The position numbers were made by a program, and so were the translations under genes. Source: Clostridiales bacterium (GTDB lineage Bacteria; Bacillota; Clostridia; Lachnospirales; Lachnospiraceae). From it: a stretch of 64,000 nucleotides of DNA. Under the pieces are notes generated by a model that worked only from the letters and a program-made list of their open reading frames with translations, did not search any database and was not told the origin of the DNA. Each line of letters opens with the position of its first letter. The first letter of the stretch is position 1. This document shows, piece after piece, positions 26,659 through 36,447 of this stretch. The stretch is taken from positions 1 to 64,000 of the forward strand of contig JAGZJZ010000015.1 in assembly GCA_018365455.1 (NCBI GenBank), read 5' to 3'.

Positions 26659-28110
26659 ATGGATGAGAATAACCCACAGCTATCGGAAAAGGATCAGAAA
26701 TTCCGGGATTTTACTCTGAACGGGAATATGTGGAAGGTTGTATGGCAGGTGGCATTGCCGCTGTGTGTGTATCAGTGCCTGGGGCAGGTATTTGGAGTGC
26801 TGGATACTATGATGGCATCCCATATCAGTTCAAACACCGTATCAGCAGTTGCGTACCTGGCACAGATTAACTCTATTATTTCGGCGGTGGGAGGCGGATT
26901 GGCGGTAGGTGCCAGCCTGAAAGTAAGCGAGGCTTACGGTGAGGGAAAGTATGATCTGGTGAAAAAGCGGGTCAGTACCCTGTATGCCATGTGCGGTGTA
27001 TTGTCTGCAGTGATTCTTCTGCTCATTCCGTTTACAAAGCAGATTCTGACCTTTGCCAAAACGCCGCCGGAACTGATTGCAGAGGGCAATACTTATTTTC
27101 AGCTGCAGCTGCTGGCAATGGTTATTATTTTTTTTAACAATGTATTTATCGCCATAGAGCGTGCCAGAGGCGAGACAAAGCTTATAATGAAGATGAATAT
27201 TATTGTTATTCTGACCAAGACATCTTTGACGGCACTGTTTGTTTATGTGCTAAAGGGCAGCATTGTGACCATGTCCCTGGCAACGATTATATCCCAGTCA
27301 ACTTTAATGGTGATCGGGCTGATCAAAATGAACCGGGAAAAGAATGCATTTGGATTTTCCATAGGATTTGTATCATTTAATAGGAGACTGTCTAGACCAA
27401 TGATTGTACAGTCTGTTCCCCTGATTGTGGAGCGGGCTTTATTTTCCATGGGGAAACTGATGGTAAACTCTATGAGCACACTGTATGGGGTTCTTACGGT
27501 AGGGGCACTGGGCGTTTCGAATAACCTGGGAGGTTTTGCTTCTGCACCTCAAAATGGACTGCAGGAAGGCGCAGCGTCTGTGATCAGCCAGAATATCGGT
27601 GCAGGGAAATTTGACCGGGCACTGCAGGCATTCTGGAGCGTATTGGTTTATAATCTGATTGCCGGAGCTGTGGCTTATGCCATTGCCATGGGATTCTTGC
27701 AGCAGATCAGCAGTATGTTTTCCCAAAACGACCCGGAATTTCAAAGGCTGATTATGAAAATATTCCGGTTTGAGGCTATGGGATTTGTGCCGCTGGGAAT
27801 TAATGCAGCAGTAATGGCTTTGCTTTATGGGTTGGGAAAAACGAAAATATCCTTGCTGATCAGCATGAGCCGGGTCTTTGTGTTCCGGGTTCCCGTCCTG
27901 TGGTTTTTACAGAATTTTACGAACCTGGGCAGTGAAAGCGTAGGTATTGTAATGATGGTCAGTAATATTTCAGTTGCATTTATAGCAATCCTGGCAGCGG
28001 CAGTTGTCATACCAGCTGCAAAGAAAAAATATTTGGGGGAAAATAAAGAAAAAAGTAAGCGCTTCCAAATATTGGGATTAAAAAATATGAAAAATATGAA
28101 AAAAATATAA
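26659..28110 (+). CDS. MATE family efflux transporter
   Basis: This 483-residue integral membrane protein has about twelve membrane segments in two halves. The family features include the N-terminal WQVALPLCVYQCLGQVFGVLDTMM segment and the repeat-like region LMVNSMSTLYGVLTVGALGV in the second half. MATE proteins export cationic drugs or metabolites using sodium or proton gradients. The substrate here is unknown. AAGGAG eight bases before ATG 26659 sets the start. The C-terminal tail ends in a short tandem repeat (KNMKNMKK) encoded by repeated AAAAATATG. It lies before the glycan operon in the same direction but is separated from it by about 135 bp. Confidence 0.92.
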   Translation: MDENNPQLSEKDQKFRDFTLNGNMWKVVWQVALPLCVYQCLGQVFGVLDTMMASHISSNTVSAVAYLAQINSIISAVGGGLAVGASLKVSEAYGEGKYDLVKKRVSTLYAMCGVLSAVILLLIPFTKQILTFAKTPPELIAEGNTYFQLQLLAMVIIFFNNVFIAIERARGETKLIMKMNIIVILTKTSLTALFVYVLKGSIVTMSLATIISQSTLMVIGLIKMNREKNAFGFSIGFVSFNRRLSRPMIVQSVPLIVERALFSMGKLMVNSMSTLYGVLTVGALGVSNNLGGFASAPQNGLQEGAASVISQNIGAGKFDRALQAFWSVLVYNLIAGAVAYAIAMGFLQQISSMFSQNDPEFQRLIMKIFRFEAMGFVPLGINAAVMALLYGLGKTKISLLISMSRVFVFRVPVLWFLQNFTNLGSESVGIVMMVSNISVAFIAILAAAVVIPAAKKKYLGENKEKSKRFQILGLKNMKNMKKI

Positions 28111-28246
28111 AAAAAGATGAAATTTGTACAAAAATATTGAATCTCTACTATATAAAAAATTCTAAAAATCCCTTATACTTTCCTTAACGACAAAGAACAG
28201 ACGGGAAACATGCCGTCTTGAAAAAGATAATCGGGAGGGATATAGT

Positions 28247-29191
28247 ATGAGGGCTTCCAGTCAAAAAAATGTAAGCACTTCCAAAAAGACATTAAGAAAG
28301 CACATCTATGAATATCGATGGATCTATGCACTTGGGTTACCGGGTTTAATTGTTTTATTCCTGTTTTCCTATCTGCCAATGAGAGGTCTGTTGATGGCAT
28401 TTCAGGATTACAATCCACACCTAGGTATACTGGGAAGCGAATGGGTAGGAATCAAACATTTCCAGGCACTGTTCCAGGACCCTAAATTTTATAACATGTT
28501 AAAAAATACACTGATCATCAGTGGATTAAGTCTTTTGACTTTTCCGGCGCCGATTATACTGGCACTGGTGATGAATGAGGTTCGAAATGCGAAATTTAAG
28601 AAAATGGTACAGACTTCGGTATACCTTCCACATTTCCTCTCCTGGGCAATTGTAGCCAGTTTGACATTTTTCCTGTTGTCTACAGAGCAGGGACTTGTAA
28701 ACAAGATTGCGAATCTTCTGGGGTATGAATCTACAGCGTATTTATTCAGTACCAAATGGATTTATCTGGTTATTGTAATCCAGTCACTCTGGAAAAGTAT
28801 CGGATGGGGTTCCATTGTATACCTGGCAGCTATTTCCGGAATTGACCAGTCTCTGTATGAGGCGGCAAAAATGGATGGTGCAAACAAGTTCCAGTGTATG
28901 ATGAAAATCACATTACCAAGTATTATGCCAACGGTAGCCGTTATGTTAATCCTCAGAATGGGAACAATCATTTCCGTAGATTTTGAACAGGTATTTCTAA
29001 TGAATAATGCAATGGTAAAATCCAAGCTGGAAGTATTTGAAGTCTACATATATAACAACAGTATTGCCAGTGGAAGCACACAGTACTCTTACACAACTGC
29101 AATCGGATTATTTAAATCTGTAATTAATACGACACTTGTGATCTTCACCAACTGGATTACAAACCGCAAAGGTTATGACGGGGTAATGTAA
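28247..29191 (+). CDS. Oligosaccharide ABC transporter permease (LplB/YtcP type)
   Basis: This 314-residue permease is the first gene of the large glycan operon. It has six membrane segments, the LplB-type N-terminus YRWIYALGLPGLIVLFLFSY, and the EAA loop EAAKMDGANKFQCMMKITLP near residue 204 that docks to the shared ATPase. CGGGAGGG before the ATG is a good ribosome binding site. LplB/LplC systems import complex or acidic oligosaccharides in Firmicutes. No ATPase is encoded here, consistent with a genome-wide MsmK-type subunit. Confidence 0.94.
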   Translation: MRASSQKNVSTSKKTLRKHIYEYRWIYALGLPGLIVLFLFSYLPMRGLLMAFQDYNPHLGILGSEWVGIKHFQALFQDPKFYNMLKNTLIISGLSLLTFPAPIILALVMNEVRNAKFKKMVQTSVYLPHFLSWAIVASLTFFLLSTEQGLVNKIANLLGYESTAYLFSTKWIYLVIVIQSLWKSIGWGSIVYLAAISGIDQSLYEAAKMDGANKFQCMMKITLPSIMPTVAVMLILRMGTIISVDFEQVFLMNNAMVKSKLEVFEVYIYNNSIASGSTQYSYTTAIGLFKSVINTTLVIFTNWITNRKGYDGVM

Positions 29192-29220
29192 AGATGAGGA
29201 TGGAAAGGAGAGCGAATAAA

Positions 29221-30090
29221 ATGGGTATGAAAGCCAAAGAAAATATTTATCAGAGCATATTGTGGTTCATTCTGATCATCATTGCAGGTACCATGATTCT
29301 GCCATTCCTGTATGTTGTAGTATTATCCTTTACCGATTCCACAGCGTATGTAGCAGGTGAGTTTATGCTATGGCCGAAAAAATGGTCTCTGGCAGCATAT
29401 AAATTGATTTTATCCGGAACAGGATTTTTAAATTCCCTGAAATCAACAATATTTATAACAGCAGTGGGGGTACCACTCAGTGTCTTTTTAAATGCCGGAC
29501 TGGCATATATGTTATCAAAACCCATACCGGGAAGAAGTTTTTTCAATAAATACGTTATGATTACCATGCTGTTTACGGCAGGTATGGTACCAAACTTTAT
29601 GAACATTAACTCCCTTGGACTGATCGATAACTATTTTGCATGTATCCTTCCGGCTGCATGCGGGGCATGGAGCATCATGGTTATGAGATCGTTCTTCCAG
29701 TCATTGCCCATCGAACTGGAAGAGGCAGCAAAGATTGACGGATGCGGGCAGCTTCGAATCTTCGGAACCATTGTAGTTCCCCTGTCCAAAGCAATGCTTG
29801 CAACCATGACACTGTTTTCCTTTGTAAGCTACTGGAATACATACTTTAACTCCATTATGTACATGACATCAACAGCGAAGGCATCTCTACAGGTATATGT
29901 GCAGAAAGTTGTACTTTCATCCAACATTTCGGACGTACTGGATGTGCAGTCAACCGTTCAGAATGCAGTTCCCCAGGAAGTAATGAGAATGGCGGCGGTA
30001 GTCGTTGTTGTGTTACCCGTACTGATCATCTATCCGTTCCTGCAGAAATATTTTGAGACAGGAATGATGGTAGGAGCAGTCAAAGGATAA
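29221..30090 (+). CDS. Oligosaccharide ABC transporter permease (LplC type)
   Basis: This permease of about 289 residues pairs with the LplB-like subunit. The EAA loop reads EEAAKIDGCGQLRIFGTIVV near residue 178, and the C-terminus YPFLQKYFETGMMVGAVKG is diagnostic for LplC-type proteins. ATG 29221 is preferred because GGAAAGGAG lies ten bases before it, while ATG 29194 lacks a site. The gene is 29 bp after its partner and 58 bp before the binding-protein gene, so they form one operon. Confidence 0.94.
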   Translation: MGMKAKENIYQSILWFILIIIAGTMILPFLYVVVLSFTDSTAYVAGEFMLWPKKWSLAAYKLILSGTGFLNSLKSTIFITAVGVPLSVFLNAGLAYMLSKPIPGRSFFNKYVMITMLFTAGMVPNFMNINSLGLIDNYFACILPAACGAWSIMVMRSFFQSLPIELEEAAKIDGCGQLRIFGTIVVPLSKAMLATMTLFSFVSYWNTYFNSIMYMTSTAKASLQVYVQKVVLSSNISDVLDVQSTVQNAVPQEVMRMAAVVVVVLPVLIIYPFLQKYFETGMMVGAVKG

Positions 30091-30148
30091 AAACGCAGAG
30101 CGTTTTTATATAAAAGATATTTAAAAGAGCATATAGGAGGAATCAAAT

Positions 30149-31858
30149 ATGAAGAAGAATTTAAAGAAACAGGCAGCTCTTGGGTTGGCAGCAGTACTGG
30201 CAGCATCCGCACTTGCAGGATGCGGAGGATCCGATGGGAAAACTACAGAGGCTTCTAAGACAGAAGGCACACAGTCAGAAGCAGGAACCGGAGAAACAAC
30301 AGGCGGGGAATCAGCAGGAGGGGAAACCACAGCAACCGGGAATAACGGTGATCGTATGACAATTTCAGTCATGGGAATCGACTGGGGGTACGGACCGCTG
30401 GCAAACAGTGAAATGGAACAGTACTGGGAAGATCTGTTTGATGTGAATCTGGAAATTGAATGGGTGAACTACCAGGATTATGATCAGAAAGTAAACACCC
30501 TGATTGCGGCAAACAGTATGCCGGATGTAATCCAGGTGAGTAAGCAGGGCAATGGTTCTTACTATTATCCGGTATTTACACAGGCAGTGGATGCAGGATC
30601 ATTTGTGGATATGACACCTTATTTATTTGACAATGGAAACGGTATTGCCGAGACCAATGCAGTTATGAAAAACTGGGACGAGGCCATGTGGGATCAGGCG
30701 AGATATAACGGCGGCATTTACATATTGCCGAGAAGCAAGGCAGAAAGCGGACAGAATTCCGGTATTGAAGTCAGGAAAGACCTGATGGAAAAATATAATT
30801 TTACGGAAGAACCAAAGACTATGGACGAGTTAAAGACCTGGCTGATCGACTTATCAAAAGCAGCATCCGAAGGGGAAGGCAAGAAGATTTATGCGCTGGA
30901 GTACTTTGATGATGATTTTATGAATGACAGAATCAAAGCATTTGCAGTTGCTTTCACAGGACAGTCCGACTGGTCTGTAAATGAAAACGGCGAATTTGAA
31001 TATATGCAGTTTAAAGATGAGTATATTAATTTCCTGAACTGGATGAAAGATTTATACGATGCCGGCGCACTTGATCCTGAATTTGCTTTGGCAAATGCGG
31101 ATACTTCAAAATGGAAAGCTGGCAATTCCGTAGCATATCTGACAGCATGGTATAACTGGAATCAGTCAGCAGACCTTACCAGCAATAAAATATTTGATGA
31201 AAGTACAGGACCGGAATTAAAAGCATGGTGCCTGATGCCGGTTAAGGGTGACAAAGCTTATACGGTAAGCCCGAACTATACGGATATTGACTCCTGTATC
31301 GCAATCAGCGCTAAGTGTTCAGAAGAAAAGATCAAGAAGATTATGGAAGTGTTCAATGCAACGGAAGAGACATATCCGGGTTATGATTCCGTAATGATGG
31401 ATGGCGTTCAGGATATCCACTATACCTTAAAAGAAGATGGAACAAAGAATACAGATGATGAAGTATTTAAGAAGAAAAGACAGGATGGCTATGTAGGTGC
31501 ATGGAATCAGATCTTCCTGAAAAAAGATGCTGACCAGGTCACAGATAAGTTTATGAAAGACGGTACCAAGAGAGCATCCGACGAAAATATTGCCAAAGTA
31601 AAAGAGATTAAAGACTTTGTATACAGTGATTTAAAAGAAACCGGAATGAAAAATGCTATCAGCAACCTGCAGTCAACGACTTACAATAACAACTGGAACG
31701 TGTTGACAGATGATGTAAATACCCTGTGCGCACAGTATATTATGGGACAGATCGGGGAAACAGAGTGGAAAACGTTTGTAGAGGGTATCGTAGATTCTCC
31801 AGACTACAAAGCAATCCAGCAGGAATTTAAAGACGCGGCTGCAGAAGCAGCAAAATAA
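30149..31858 (+). CDS. Sugar-binding lipoprotein of the LplA type
   Basis: This 569-residue extracellular solute-binding protein has a clear lipoprotein signal: KKNLKKQ, a hydrophobic stretch and the lipobox LAGC with the acylated cysteine near residue 27. A low-complexity linker rich in G, T, E and S (about 30-68) tethers the domain to the membrane. The body carries the family 1 pattern (YDQKVNTLIAANSMPDVIQV). It delivers the oligosaccharide to the two permeases just upstream. AGGAGG precedes the ATG. At 569 residues it is in the large LplA class, which usually binds oligosaccharides. Confidence 0.95.
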   Translation: MKKNLKKQAALGLAAVLAASALAGCGGSDGKTTEASKTEGTQSEAGTGETTGGESAGGETTATGNNGDRMTISVMGIDWGYGPLANSEMEQYWEDLFDVNLEIEWVNYQDYDQKVNTLIAANSMPDVIQVSKQGNGSYYYPVFTQAVDAGSFVDMTPYLFDNGNGIAETNAVMKNWDEAMWDQARYNGGIYILPRSKAESGQNSGIEVRKDLMEKYNFTEEPKTMDELKTWLIDLSKAASEGEGKKIYALEYFDDDFMNDRIKAFAVAFTGQSDWSVNENGEFEYMQFKDEYINFLNWMKDLYDAGALDPEFALANADTSKWKAGNSVAYLTAWYNWNQSADLTSNKIFDESTGPELKAWCLMPVKGDKAYTVSPNYTDIDSCIAISAKCSEEKIKKIMEVFNATEETYPGYDSVMMDGVQDIHYTLKEDGTKNTDDEVFKKKRQDGYVGAWNQIFLKKDADQVTDKFMKDGTKRASDENIAKVKEIKDFVYSDLKETGMKNAISNLQSTTYNNNWNVLTDDVNTLCAQYIMGQIGETEWKTFVEGIVDSPDYKAIQQEFKDAAAEAAK

Positions 31859-31880
31859 TAGAAAGAGGTACTGCAGATCA

Positions 31881-32064
31881 GAGCCTGTTTGAAAATTCAT
31901 ACTGACCTCTGCACACCGCACTTCACGGGGAGTTTGTACCGAAAATAGTCAGTGTAGCCACTACACCACCTGTTTTTGGAACAGATTCCCTATAAAGTGC
32001 ACGAGTGCCGGCGGGCGCAAATACGCCGGGAGGCACTGGTCAGTTAGAAATTTGAAACGTGCTC
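31881..32064 (+). repeat. Composite repeat: family A palindrome inside a family B element
   Basis: The outer arms GAGCCTGTTTGAAAATT (31881) and AATTTGAAACGTGCTC (ending 32064) are imperfect inverted copies of the family B arm. Inside lies a family A palindrome at 32004-32037 (AGTGCCGGCGGGCG and CGCCGGGAGGCACT around CAAATA). The element fills the gap between the binding-protein gene and GH2 and leaves only 28 bp before the GH2 start. Confidence 0.6.
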
Positions 32065-32092
32065 CTTGCTGCAGGATGCATGGGTGGAAAAT

Positions 32093-35000
32093 ATGGCTAA
32101 TCAGGATTTTTTTCATGAGATTGCAATGACAAAGCATCCAATTGGGACTACAGATCAGGAAGTACAGCCTTTGCGGGTATCGGATATCTGGTTTACAGAA
32201 GAAGACTGCCATCAGCATAAGATTTCCTGGGAGAGGGAATTGACGTTTGAAGAACAGCGTGAGAAATTTGCGCGGGATTTAGAGAAACTGAGAAATAGCT
32301 GCCGTCCTTTCATGCAAAATTATCTGCCCCGGATCAGTACAGGGAAAGAATGCATGGATTTGCAGGAATTTGATTTCCGTTACCGGGAAAAAAGAGAAGT
32401 ATTTACAGAACGTGGAGATAGCCGAAAGGTGTGGGAAAAGGTAACTATACCGGATTACCGGGGACCTGCACTGGAAGATGGAAAGTGGAGCGGATATTAC
32501 AGATGTTTTTATAAAAATACATGGTCAGAAGAGCTCATTCAGAATCGGAAAAGAGCTGTTCTGTATTTTCAGTGCGTGGATTATATCGCGGAAATATATC
32601 TGAATGGCAATTATGTAGGCAGCCACGAGGGATTTTTTGCTCCGTTTTCTTTTGATGTTACAGATTACTTACAAGAGGAAAATGAGCTGGTTATCCTGTG
32701 CAGGAATGATGTACCGATACTTGGTGTGGGTCCGGTCCTGGATGGAGATAAAATCTATGCAGCTACGGGACCAGGCTGGGATGATCCCGATGTGGGATGG
32801 CACCATTGCCCTGCCGGAGCAGGAGTTTTTGGCAGGGTGAGCCTGGAGCTTCGCCCGGAAGTATACCTGGATGATATTTTTGTCAGACCGGATATTGATA
32901 AAGGTTTGGTGGAATTACGACTGGGGGTCATAAATTATACAGATGAGGTGAAGGAAGGTTATGACCTGGACTTAGAACTTCTGCCCAGGAATTACCAGGG
33001 CCAGAAGATTGGGGATATCCACACCAGGATTTCATACGTGGGACCTGGAAAGAATGAATACCGCTACTTTATACCGGTATTGGATTACAGGCTTTGGGAA
33101 CCGGATACTCCCTGGCTGTATGGTGCACAGGCGGACCTTGGAAAAGACGGTAAATTTATTTCCGGTAAAAGCCAGAACTTTGGAATGAAAAAATTCGTCA
33201 GCGATGAGACATCGATTCCAAAAGGAAAGTTTTATCTCAACAACCGTCCCATTGTGCTTCGCGGTGCCAATGAGATGGGACATCTTCAGCAGTGTGTGAT
33301 GAAGGGGGATTTTAACCAGCTGGTGGATGATATTCTGATTGCAAAAATGTGCAATATGAATTATTACCGTGTTACCCAGCGTCCGGTGCAGGAAGAGATC
33401 TATGATTACTTTGATATGCTGGGAATGATGCACCAGTGTGATCTGCCGCTCTTTGGGTTCCTTCGACGGCCGCAATTTGCAGAAGCAGTGAAGCAGGTAC
33501 AGGAAATGGAACATCTGGTAAGAAAGCATGTATCTACGGTGATGGTTACTTTTATAAATGAACCCATGTGCATAAGGCGTACGGAAAATCCTGGGGATAA
33601 ATATTCCAAACGCTATGAAGCAAAAGGGCACCGCCATCTGTTAAGGGATGAACTGGAGGCATTTTTCGCGGCTGCCAGAAAGGCAGTCTATGTGGAAAAT
33701 CCTGACCGGGTGATTAAAAATGTGGAGGGGGACTATGATGGACCTACGGCAGAAGGAATGCCGGATTTCCACTGTTACACCATGTGGTACACCAATCATG
33801 GAGAACCAATTGGCCGCCTGATGAAAGGGTATCTACCGCCTGTCAAAGAAGGCTGGATGATGGGATGCGGGGAATATGGTGCCGAAGGGCTGGATCCGGA
33901 GGAAATTATGCAAAGCTATTATCCAAAAGAGTGGCTGGAAACTCAGCCAGACGGTTCCTGGTATCCGGATAAAATCGCCCGTGCACAAACCCATTCGGTA
34001 CAGGGTGACTGGTATGAGGAGCAGAATAATATGGCTGACTGGGTAAGGGAAAGCCAGATTCATCAGGCGAAAGCCACCAAACTCCTGACCGATGCCTACC
34101 GGAGAAGAGGAGATATTATTAATCATACGGCGATACATCTGCTCATCGATGCATGGCCAGCGGGGTGGATGAAAACCCTGACCGACTGCAGGCGTCAGCC
34201 GAAAAGAGCGTATTTTGCTTATCAGGAATCCCTGCAGCCGCTCCGGGTGAACCTCTATACCGGACGGAACACAGCCTATCTGGATGAGCAGGTGGATGTA
34301 GAGGCGTGGCTGTTAAATGATACAGGTCATGACAACGTTCTGACAATTCGCGTGGAAGTATTTGCCGGTGAGGATACAGAGCCCTTTGCGGCATATGAAA
34401 TAGAGGATACGGCACTGGCGGCAAATGCCATATGTGCGGGCAAGATTCCGTTAACATTTGAGAAAATGCCGGAATTTAACAGCAGGAGCCAAGCAGTGCA
34501 GGTAAGGGCGGCTATCCTAGGTGAAGAAGGGAATGTCCGGAATACAGAAACCATTTCGCTGCAGGTGTATAAGAGTTTGAAACAAAAATCGTTGCAAACT
34601 TCTGATAGGTGCAGTACCACAGACCCGTCTGCGGTATGCAGCGGTATCAGTATGAAATATTCGCAAAAGGTCAGGGCAATCGGTGATGAAGCCCAGAAAA
34701 TTTGTAAAACACTGAGATTCACAGCGATAGAAAAGGCAGATATTTTAGTGGTCAGTGATTTAGGATCTGACAGCATTACAGCGGCAGAAGAACATACACG
34801 GGCAGGGGGACGTACCATTTTGCTGATGCCGGAAGAAAAAGTGACGATACAGATGGGAGAAGAAGAGATATCCACCCGGGGATGCGGGGAGCTGTTCTTT
34901 GCAGCAGCCAAAGAGGGTTTTAAAGAATATCCTGTTTCCATGATCTATAACCAGGAAAAGGGCTATATAGATGCTACGGGTTCTTACACCATTCAGACAG

Positions 35001-35209
35001 CGCTGCCGGGTGAGGCACTGATATATACATATGACAAGCAGGGACTGGACAAAAGCTGCGGGGCAAAGCCGCACCTTCCTTTTGTAAAGAGCTGTCCGCT
35101 GGGAGAAGGGGAGCTGCTGGTGATAAGCCTCTCCAGATCTGGAAGAATCGGATGCAATCCGGGGCTGGATGAACTGTTTGGACATTTGATTTTGAAAGGC
35201 GGAAGGTGA
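32093..35209 (+). CDS. Family 2 glycoside hydrolase (beta-galactosidase/beta-glucuronidase superfamily)
   Basis: This cytoplasmic GH2-type enzyme has about 1038 residues. It shows an N-terminal jelly-roll sugar-binding domain with AEIYLNGNYVGSHEGFFAPFSFD, an immunoglobulin-like domain, and a TIM barrel. E490 in FINEP is the likely acid/base and E594 in GCGEYGAEG the likely nucleophile. The long C-terminal region (about 700-1038) is poorly assigned. It has no signal peptide, so it acts on imported oligosaccharides. The activity could be beta-galactosidase, beta-glucuronidase or beta-mannosidase, and no motif decides this. The start at ATG 32093 has only a weak GGTGGAAAAT site, and TTG 32066 is an alternative within the repeat. 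Confidence 0.85.
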   Translation: MANQDFFHEIAMTKHPIGTTDQEVQPLRVSDIWFTEEDCHQHKISWERELTFEEQREKFARDLEKLRNSCRPFMQNYLPRISTGKECMDLQEFDFRYREKREVFTERGDSRKVWEKVTIPDYRGPALEDGKWSGYYRCFYKNTWSEELIQNRKRAVLYFQCVDYIAEIYLNGNYVGSHEGFFAPFSFDVTDYLQEENELVILCRNDVPILGVGPVLDGDKIYAATGPGWDDPDVGWHHCPAGAGVFGRVSLELRPEVYLDDIFVRPDIDKGLVELRLGVINYTDEVKEGYDLDLELLPRNYQGQKIGDIHTRISYVGPGKNEYRYFIPVLDYRLWEPDTPWLYGAQADLGKDGKFISGKSQNFGMKKFVSDETSIPKGKFYLNNRPIVLRGANEMGHLQQCVMKGDFNQLVDDILIAKMCNMNYYRVTQRPVQEEIYDYFDMLGMMHQCDLPLFGFLRRPQFAEAVKQVQEMEHLVRKHVSTVMVTFINEPMCIRRTENPGDKYSKRYEAKGHRHLLRDELEAFFAAARKAVYVENPDRVIKNVEGDYDGPTAEGMPDFHCYTMWYTNHGEPIGRLMKGYLPPVKEGWMMGCGEYGAEGLDPEEIMQSYYPKEWLETQPDGSWYPDKIARAQTHSVQGDWYEEQNNMADWVRESQIHQAKATKLLTDAYRRRGDIINHTAIHLLIDAWPAGWMKTLTDCRRQPKRAYFAYQESLQPLRVNLYTGRNTAYLDEQVDVEAWLLNDTGHDNVLTIRVEVFAGEDTEPFAAYEIEDTALAANAICAGKIPLTFEKMPEFNSRSQAVQVRAAILGEEGNVRNTETISLQVYKSLKQKSLQTSDRCSTTDPSAVCSGISMKYSQKVRAIGDEAQKICKTLRFTAIEKADILVVSDLGSDSITAAEEHTRAGGRTILLMPEEKVTIQMGEEEISTRGCGELFFAAAKEGFKEYPVSMIYNQEKGYIDATGSYTIQTALPGEALIYTYDKQGLDKSCGAKPHLPFVKSCPLGEGELLVISLSRSGRIGCNPGLDELFGHLILKGGR

Positions 35210-35210
35210 G

Positions 35211-36293
35211 ATGGGATTGCTGGAAGAGGAATTAATAAAACGTAGTCTTCCACAGATATTGAAAAGCAAGAACAACGGTACCGTTCAGGATATAAGCAGC
35301 TGGATTTCCAGACGGGAAGAAATTAAAAGTCTGCTGTGCAGTGAATTCTGTGGCCGCTTCCCCGGAATTGCATACAAGACAGAGGGCAGACAGGTTTTAA
35401 TGGAAGAAGATGCCTATGGAGGCAAGGCAGTAGTGAAGACGATTAGCCTTGGAATCCTATCGGATTATTCGTATGCATCCTTTCCCTACCGCCTGATGCT
35501 TCCTAAAAATGCAGAGCGGCCTCCCCTATTTATCTATCTGGCATTTACACCGGAGATTGCAGACGGCATCGGTGAAGAGATCCTGGATGCAGGCTATGGA
35601 GTAGCCAGTGTTTATTACCAGGACATTACTGCCGATTGCTATGATGAGCATCAGAGCGGACTTGGGAGGTTTTGTACCAGAAATCGTTTTGACAGCTGGG
35701 GCAAAGTAGCAATGTGGGCGTGGGGCGCCGGCAGAATCCTGGATGATATCTTAAAAAGGGAAGAGGCAGATGCAGGCAGAATTGCAATAATGGGTCATTC
35801 CCGGCTGGGCAAAGCCGCTTTGCTGGCAGGCGCTTTTGATGAGCGTTTTTCCCTGACGGCTGCCAATGAATCTGGAGCAGGCGGTGCCGCTCTGTTTCGT
35901 GGGAAGACAGGAGAGCAGATAGAAAATCTCTACGGGATGGGGTCCAGACTCTGGTTTAATGGAAATTTTTATAACTACCGGAAGGATTTGTCCCGGATGC
36001 CCTTTGATCAGCACTTTCTCCTTTCGCTCATAGCACCCCGTCATCTGTATGTATCCAGTGCGGATAGAGATGACTGGGCAGATCCAGGATCCGAATTCCT
36101 GTCCTGTGTGGAAAGTTCAAAGGTCTGGAATCTGTATGGAGAAGAGGGCTTAATTTCACCGGATCATTTTCCCGAAGCAGGGGCATGTTATCAGGAAGGG
36201 AGAATCGGATACCATTTGCGGCCGGGTACACATTATCTCAGCCGGGATGACTGGAGGCAGGTTATTGCATACCGGAATCGGCATGGTGTGTGA
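35211..36293 (+). CDS. CE15-like glucuronoyl esterase / alpha-beta hydrolase
   Basis: This 360-residue alpha/beta hydrolase matches carbohydrate esterase family 15. The nucleophile S197 lies in GHSRLGK, a downstream NESGAGGAAL segment holds the acidic residue region, and the catalytic histidine lies in GTHYLSRDDW near the C-terminus. CE15 enzymes split esters between 4-O-methyl-glucuronic acid of plant heteroxylan and lignin alcohols, or related uronate esters. No signal peptide is present, unlike most secreted CE15 enzymes, so it would act on imported fragments. The ATG lies one base after the GH2 stop, with GGCGGAAGG upstream, implying tight coupling. Confidence 0.78.
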   Translation: MGLLEEELIKRSLPQILKSKNNGTVQDISSWISRREEIKSLLCSEFCGRFPGIAYKTEGRQVLMEEDAYGGKAVVKTISLGILSDYSYASFPYRLMLPKNAERPPLFIYLAFTPEIADGIGEEILDAGYGVASVYYQDITADCYDEHQSGLGRFCTRNRFDSWGKVAMWAWGAGRILDDILKREEADAGRIAIMGHSRLGKAALLAGAFDERFSLTAANESGAGGAALFRGKTGEQIENLYGMGSRLWFNGNFYNYRKDLSRMPFDQHFLLSLIAPRHLYVSSADRDDWADPGSEFLSCVESSKVWNLYGEEGLISPDHFPEAGACYQEGRIGYHLRPGTHYLSRDDWRQVIAYRNRHGV

Positions 36294-36362
36294 TCAAGCG
36301 CTGGCGCTTCCATTTGGCGACTGCCGCGGGGTTTTTGACTGATACATACTGCAGACCTGCCT

Positions 36363-36426
36363 AGAGCGTATTTGGACCGCAAAGTGGGGCGTGCAGATGG
36401 CGGGAATCATTTTTCAAACACGCTCT
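36363..36426 (+). repeat. Family B palindromic repeat before GH95
   Basis: GAGCGTATTTGG and TTTTTCAAACACGCTC are inverted arms around a GC-rich core (GGACCGCAAAGTGGGGCGTGC). The arms match the hairpin at 23795-23827 and the outer ends at 31881-32064. The element ends ten bases before the GH95 ribosome binding site, so it would form an mRNA stem between CE15 and GH95. Confidence 0.65.
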
Positions 36427-36447
36427 GAGGTAAGCAGGAGGATAAAG

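Noticed and set aside
34327..34941. A 204-codon minus-strand frame opposite GH2
   Set aside because: It is antisense to the well-supported GH2 C-terminal region, with low-complexity serine-rich composition and no start signals.
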